Assembly: GCA_030068075.1 (NCBI GenBank)
Contig: CM057824.1
Span: 131,244,414 to 131,308,413 of the forward strand
DNA: 64,000 nt
Source of the DNA: Paguma larvata
Taxonomy: Eukaryota > Chordata > Mammalia > Carnivora > Viverridae
Direction of reading: 5' to 3'
Below, in pieces: positions 59,261 to 64,000 of this stretch; within the stretch, counting starts at the first letter, position 1, and each line of letters begins with the position of its first letter. A model generated the notes under the pieces. It saw only the letters and a list, made by a program, of their open reading frames with translations. It was not told the DNA's origin and made no database searches. The translations under genes were made by a program, and so were the position numbers.

Positions 59261-59592
59261 CTATAGGAGAAATTGTCAGAGGAATATCACTAGTATAGGC
59301 AACTCACCTTCATGTCCAAGAATTATATATCTTGCAAGCACCCAGAGGAGTTAGGACCCAATATGACAGTTAATAGAGAATGGTTTCCCATAGGATATAG
59401 TGAAACAATGCTACTTTAGGATGATTAGTATGATGGTATAAAACAGATAGGTGGAGGGGCTAGAGACAGAGGTAGATGACGCTGTCAGAGCTTCAAAATT
59501 GTTGATGTATGGATGAATTGAGAAGAGAGATTCTTGGGGAGGGAGGATGCTATAGGATTTAGAAAAAAAAATTGTTTTAAAGATCACTGAAG

Positions 59593-59817
59593 GGGCACCT
59601 GGGTGGCTCAGTCAGTTGGGCATCCGACTTTGGCTCAGGTCATGATCTCACAGCTTGTGGGTTCGAGCCCTGCATCAGGCTCTGTGCTGACAGCTCAGAG
59701 CCTGGAGCTGCTTTGGATTCTGTGTCTCTGTGTCTCCCTCTCTCTCTGTCCCTCCCCTGCTTGCACTCTGTCTCTCTCTCTCAAAAATAAATAAATGTTA
59801 TTAAAAATTAAAAAAAT
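59593..59817 (+). mobile_element. SINEC_Fc-type SINE
   Basis: Head GGGGCACCTGGGTGGCTCAG, B-box GTTCGAGCC and a tail of AAATAAATAAATG. The flanks AAAGATCACTGAAG (59579-59592) and AAAGATCCTTGAAG (59818-59831) are a 14-bp target duplication with two differences. A seven-base 'TGTGTCTC' duplication occurs in the body. Confidence 0.96.
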
Positions 59818-59831
59818 AAAGATCCTTGAAG

Positions 59832-60700
59832 TTGGCATCTATGGCCCAGGTGAAATCTACAGTGAAATGTCATGATAAAAAATAATCCAACGAGATAATG
59901 AGAATTATTAAATAAACCAATTTCAGAAGGAATAGAAAGTAATCTTCCTGCTGTTCCAAATCAGTTTTCATAAGTGTGTCTAGTTTTAGATATTGAACTT
60001 AAAAAAAAAAAAAAGATGAAAGAACAGGAGATGGTCAGAGAAGAGAAGCAAAGATAATTAACCTTCTGGCAAACAGAAATTAAATGAATTAGATTTGTTT
60101 AGCTTAGAGAGAGGAAGGACAAAGCTGATCTGATTATAGAAATGAGTCATTCTCAGAGTAATTAGGAAGGAAATGCAGTTTTCCATGTCCCCAGATGACT
60201 AAACAATAGGAAATAGACTTTGATACACAAGTAAGTTTATTTTAAGATATAAATGGGGGAAAAAAGACACTTTAAAATCTACTACAAAAAAAAGTTACTA
60301 TGCAGCTTCCTTTATTTTTATAGGTTCTCACAAGAGTGTTATTTCAGTTTATAAGCATCTATCTGTGCTGACTAGTTACTTAGGAGTTAGGGAGGGGAAC
60401 TAGATGTGCTCATGGGTCTGTGATTTAAACAAATCTGCAACAGTTTCTTAACTTGACTTCATGGATTTGTTCTAAAAATTAACTTAAAATAATGTAACTG
60501 TTTCTCCAACAATGCTACTTTGAAGTCAATAGCTTCCCCATAAAGTGTAATTTAAAGACAGTCTATAAATTGTTTTATTTTCTTATATTACTACAAATAA
60601 AAAAATTCAAAATTCATTCATTCATAAAAGAATATGTAATTAATCAAGAGATTTTTCAATAATTTTCTAGTAATTTTTCAACTCACTTTATGATTTTGCC
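59832..60700. other. AT-rich DNA, nothing recognised
   Basis: No gene or named repeat is seen in this stretch. Confidence 0.5.
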
Positions 60701-60920
60701 TTTTTGTTTTTTTTTGTTTTGTTTGTTTTTTATTTTCGAGAGACAGAGACAGAACGTGAGCAAGAGAAGAGCAGAGAGAGAGGGAGACACAGAATCGAAG
60801 CAGGCTCCAGGCTCTGAGCCATCAGCACAGAGCCCGACGCGGGGCTTGAACTCATAGACTGTGAGATCATGACCTGAGCTGAAGTCAGCCACTTAACTGA
60901 CTGAGCCACCCAGGCACCCC
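60701..60920 (-). mobile_element. SINEC_Fc-type SINE, antisense
   Basis: The head ends CCACCCAGGCACCCC. TGATTTTGCC flanks it exactly at 60691-60700 and 60921-60930. One base of the body is lost ('GAATCGAAGCAGG'). Confidence 0.96.
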
Positions 60921-60964
60921 TGATTTTGCCGTTTGTATATTATGTGGTAAAATCTTTATTTTAA

Positions 60965-60970
60965 AGAATT

Positions 60971-61029
<59 letters not shown>

Positions 61030-61180
61030 GAGAGAGAGAGAGGGGAGAGGGAGAGAGAATCTTAAGCAGGCTCCATGATGAGTATGGAGTCTGACACGGG
61101 GTGGATCTCATGACCCTGGAATCATGAACTAAGCCTGAATCAAGAGTCAACCGCCCAACCAACTAAGCCATGCAGGCACC
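60965..61180 (-). mobile_element. Carnivore SINE with (TATC)14 in its tail
   Basis: A (GA)n tract, 'AGCAGGCTCCATGATGAGTATGG' and a head ending CATGCAGGCACC identify an older SINE. Its A/T tail has been replaced by a perfect tetranucleotide repeat at 60972-61028. Confidence 0.88.
60972..61028. repeat. (TATC)14 tetranucleotide repeat
   Basis: Fourteen uninterrupted TATC units. Perfect tetranucleotide arrays of this length are usually variable in length between individuals. Confidence 0.97.
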
Positions 61181-61786
61181 AAAAAAATCTTAATTTACTC
61201 AAAATCAATGGACATCTTTAGATCACTCTATGAAATTCAAGATCTGGTTAATTTTATGTTTCTTTACAAATACATCTAAGCTTCCTGTACCTGTCCATAA
61301 ACTTCTAAAGTTGTCGGCACACAAACTGGAGGTAATTTAAGGTCAATGGGAAGAGAACTATGTTCCAGGTCCTAGAAGGAGAAGTATCAAGAAGTATGAG
61401 GAAAAGTTAAATTTACTACAATAACAGAAATACATATTTTGATGAAGATACTTTTAGACTGTACATAAAATCTATTTATTGGAGATTTCTTTAACTTGTA
61501 TTTGTAAAGGTTAAGTGCATTAAACAGGTCAGCTGTGTCTGTGAGTGGCAATCTGAAAGTTCAGAGTAGCAAGATCCTAGGATGCTCTGCAAAGGAAGTT
61601 GAGTTTGAGTGATGATCTTGAACAATTAGTCCAGGGGGAAATTGGCCAGTATGTTTCTGGAGACGGTAAGGAGTCAGAATCACACATTTGTCTGGTAGGC
61701 ACTACGGAGTTAACAGAAGTTTGTTTTGACATGCTTATTGGCTTACACTTGGTGCTTTTTCTTATTTTAAACAGTGAATGCCAGTA
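61181..61786. other. Gene-free DNA
   Basis: Nothing recognised. Confidence 0.5.
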
Positions 61787-61795
61787 GCATCTTTG

Positions 61796-62030
61796 GTTTT
61801 TTTTTGTTTTTGTTTTTTTTTTTTACATTTATTTATTTTTGAGAGACACAGAGAGACAGAGCACAAGTGGGGCAGGGGAAGAGAGAGAGAGGGAGACACA
61901 GAATCTGAAGCAGGCTCCAGGCTCTGAACCGTCAGCACAGAGCCTGATGCGGGGCTTGAACTCACAAACCGTGAGATCATGACCTGAGCTGAAGCCGGAC
62001 ACTTAACCAACTGAGCCACCCAGGCGCCCC
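61796..62030 (-). mobile_element. SINEC_Fc-type SINE, antisense
   Basis: The head ends CCACCCAGGCGCCCC. A perfect 9-bp duplication, GCATCTTTG, lies at 61787-61795 and 62031-62039. The tail complement is T-rich for 36 bases. It pairs head-to-head with the SINE at 62100. Confidence 0.96.
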
Positions 62031-62099
62031 GCATCTTTGTTTTTAAGGAATAAAATTTGTGTCAGTGGTGGTTGGTTTGAACCCATAATTAAGAATAAG

Positions 62100-62317
62100 G
62101 GGGCGAGAGGGTGGTGGGGCTGAGTCAAGCATCTGACTTCAGCTCAGGTCATGATCTTGCAAATGGTGGGTTCAAATCCCCAGTCCAGCTCTGTGCTGAC
62201 AGCTCAGACCCTATACCCTACTTCAGATTCTGCATCTTCCTCTCTCTCTGCCCTCCCCCATTCATGCTCTGTCTCTGTCTCTCAAATATAGAAAAGGTTA
62301 AAAAATTAAAACAAAAA
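62100..62317 (+). mobile_element. SINEC_Fc-type SINE, degraded head
   Basis: The head GGGCGAGAGGGTGGTGGGGC has lost the A-box wording, while the body ('GCTGACAGCTCAGACCC') is felid-type. AAGAATAAGG (62090-62099) and AAGAGTAAGG (62318-62327) are the target duplication. Confidence 0.93.
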
Positions 62318-62327
62318 AAGAGTAAGG

Positions 62328-63126
62328 GGAGTATTTGAATAGAAATTTGAGATATCATATCATCTCACCTAAAAGGAACTACAGTACACTGTACATAGAA
62401 AACATAGGTGGGATTAAGGCAACAGATAATTTGGAGGTAAAATTGACCTCTTTAGTCAACATTTTAGATGTGGGAGGTGCCATGTCCTAATAAATGTACA
62501 AAGTAAAGAACAGCCTTTTTACTGAGAAGTTTCCTCTAAGGGTCAAATGCTTACAACCATGTGGATTATAATTCCTCTTGATTATTAGATAGTGCAAACA
62601 TTTTTACAGAAATGCAGTTTGTGTGTTTAAGGTATTAAAAAATTTCACCCTACTTAGATGTTACTCCAAGTGCGGAACTTCTCTTGAACGTGATAAATAT
62701 TAATGCCTGGACTGCTTTGCATTTGGGTTTGCCATCAGTTAGCTCACTTTATTATTTGCACACTAAATTGAGGATGATTATATTAAGAGCACTTCATCTT
62801 TTCATTATCTTACATTTATTTGAGTACCCTACTTGACTACCTCATATTTAATTGAAATACCAATTGATCCTGGGAGTTGAAAATAGAACTATTGTGTTAT
62901 TTCTTTGTTTGGAACAGTTTTTTTTTTAGTTGGTAGTTTCTTTTTTCTCTGCTCTTGTGTTTTTCTTTTACTTTTTAGTTTCTGTGTTTAAGAAGGAAAA
63001 ATTTAAGTGGTTTTAATAAAATCATATAAATTCTCAGAAGACTCTTTTCACCAACATTGGGAAAGTCTTCTTTCCATCCATTCTCCAAACTTCAAAATAA
63101 AAACTACAGTTTACAAATATTTTTCT
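62328..63126. other. AT-rich DNA, nothing recognised
   Basis: No gene or named repeat is seen. Confidence 0.5.
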
Positions 63127-63313
63127 AAGTTTATTTATTTATTTTGACTGAAAGATGGAGAGTCAGACAGAGAGGCAGAGAGGGGATCCCATGCAGGCTC
63201 CATGCTCTTAGGGTAGAGCTCAGTGTGGGGCTAGAACTCACAAACTGTGAGATCATGACCTGAGCTGAAATCAAGAGTCAAATGCTTAACCAGCTGAGCC
63301 ATTCGGGCACTCC
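63127..63313 (-). mobile_element. Older carnivore SINE, antisense
   Basis: A (TTTA) tail, a GA-rich tract with several substitutions, 'ATGCAGGCTCCATGC' and a head ending CCATTCGGGCACTCC. The divergence is high, and no target duplication is visible. Confidence 0.87.
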
Positions 63314-64000
63314 TGCAAGTAAAATGTTAATCACTGTTTTCCAACTGAAGAATTAAAACAATAATTTGAATATTCTATATGATAGCATGGTGTAAGAATT
63401 TCTCCAAGGCTTTTAGACGAGTTTGATTATTCTAAGGTACAATAGCTCTGTTTTATACTTTTCACTTAAAATTGCCAAAAATCACGATAAACATATTGAT
63501 TCTAATTGGGAAATTTAAGGACTTTATTTTAAGGAAATACAATTTAAAATGTGTCACAGCATGATTTACTAGTCTTATGGCAATTTCTTGGGTTCTTTTC
63601 AATATATCTCTGAATTTTAAATAATAAGCATGTAAGAGCAAAGTATTTCTCAAAACCACAGTTTAAATTAATTTTGAATATTTAACACTAAGTGGAATGC
63701 AGAACTTAGCTTATTTTCTTGCATTTATAAAATGATTTTTATGTTTAAAAACAAATATGAATATTTAGCGTGTACAGAAATTTAAAAATTGCACTATATT
63801 TTACAAATTTAATATATATTGTACATTCAAATAACAATATTAGTAATACCTTAGAGATATAATTGCATGCCTGTAAATGTTTTTGTATTTTCTATTAATC
63901 AGGAACAATTATAATTCACATTAATATAGATATATTTATTTAAAATATTTAAAGTTTAATGATATATAGTACCAATTATATAGTGTGTTTTTGTTAAATT
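63314..64000. other. AT-rich DNA to the window end
   Basis: Nothing recognised; the AT content is very high from 63660 on. Confidence 0.5.

Overview
The window is mammalian nuclear DNA from a carnivore, most likely a cat (Felidae). The evidence is about 32 copies of the carnivore tRNA-derived SINE (SINEC/CAN-SINE). Many carry the body typical of the felid SINEC_Fc subfamilies: a tRNA-like head with A- and B-box, then a 'GCTGACAGCTCAGAGCC' block, a CT-rich stretch and an AATAAA-rich tail. Several L1 3' ends also look carnivore-type. Felis and Panthera cannot be told apart by eye.

No protein-coding gene is supported. The DNA is AT-rich, and the longest open frame (158 codons, 56518-56994) matches nothing I recognise and runs into the T-rich end of an antisense L1. 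All other frames of 60-145 codons are chance frames or translations of repeats. A recurring frame of about 60 residues starting M-A-Q-S-V is simply the SINE read in its sense direction. The window is best read as a gene desert or the inside of a very large intron.

Layout. 1-9.9 kb: SINEs, two MIRs, an L1 3' end, two MER5-like hAT elements and a G-run. 10-18.8 kb: a Tigger1-type DNA transposon with an internal deletion and a SINE inside it (11571-12520), an MLT2-type ERVL LTR (16332-16801) and two other old LTR-like repeats. 19.0-20.4 kb: a candidate long (about 1.27 kb) antisense retroviral LTR between two CA repeats. 20.4-33.4 kb: mostly unique AT-rich DNA with an MLT1-type LTR, several SINEs and tetranucleotide/CA microsatellites. 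33.4-34.7 kb: four SINEs around an AT-rich satellite-like tract. 34.7-45 kb: sparse unique DNA with scattered SINEs and MIR. 46.2-50.7 kb: one old sense-strand L1 (ORF2 to 3' end) that was later hit by three separate insertions: a tRNA-Gly(UCC) 5' half, a 513-bp solo LTR with 6-bp duplications, and a near-consensus SINE with a 15-bp duplication. 50.7-64 kb: two older L1 3' ends, an antisense young-looking L1 3' end, a (TATC)14 STR and more SINEs.

The most interesting object is the tRNA-Gly 5'-half insertion (47464-47499). It is a tailless retropseudogene ending in the anticodon, flanked by a 13-bp target duplication. The nested order of events inside the L1 and the long LTR in the CA repeat come next. 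Family names are from memory of the consensus sequences and were not checked by a search.
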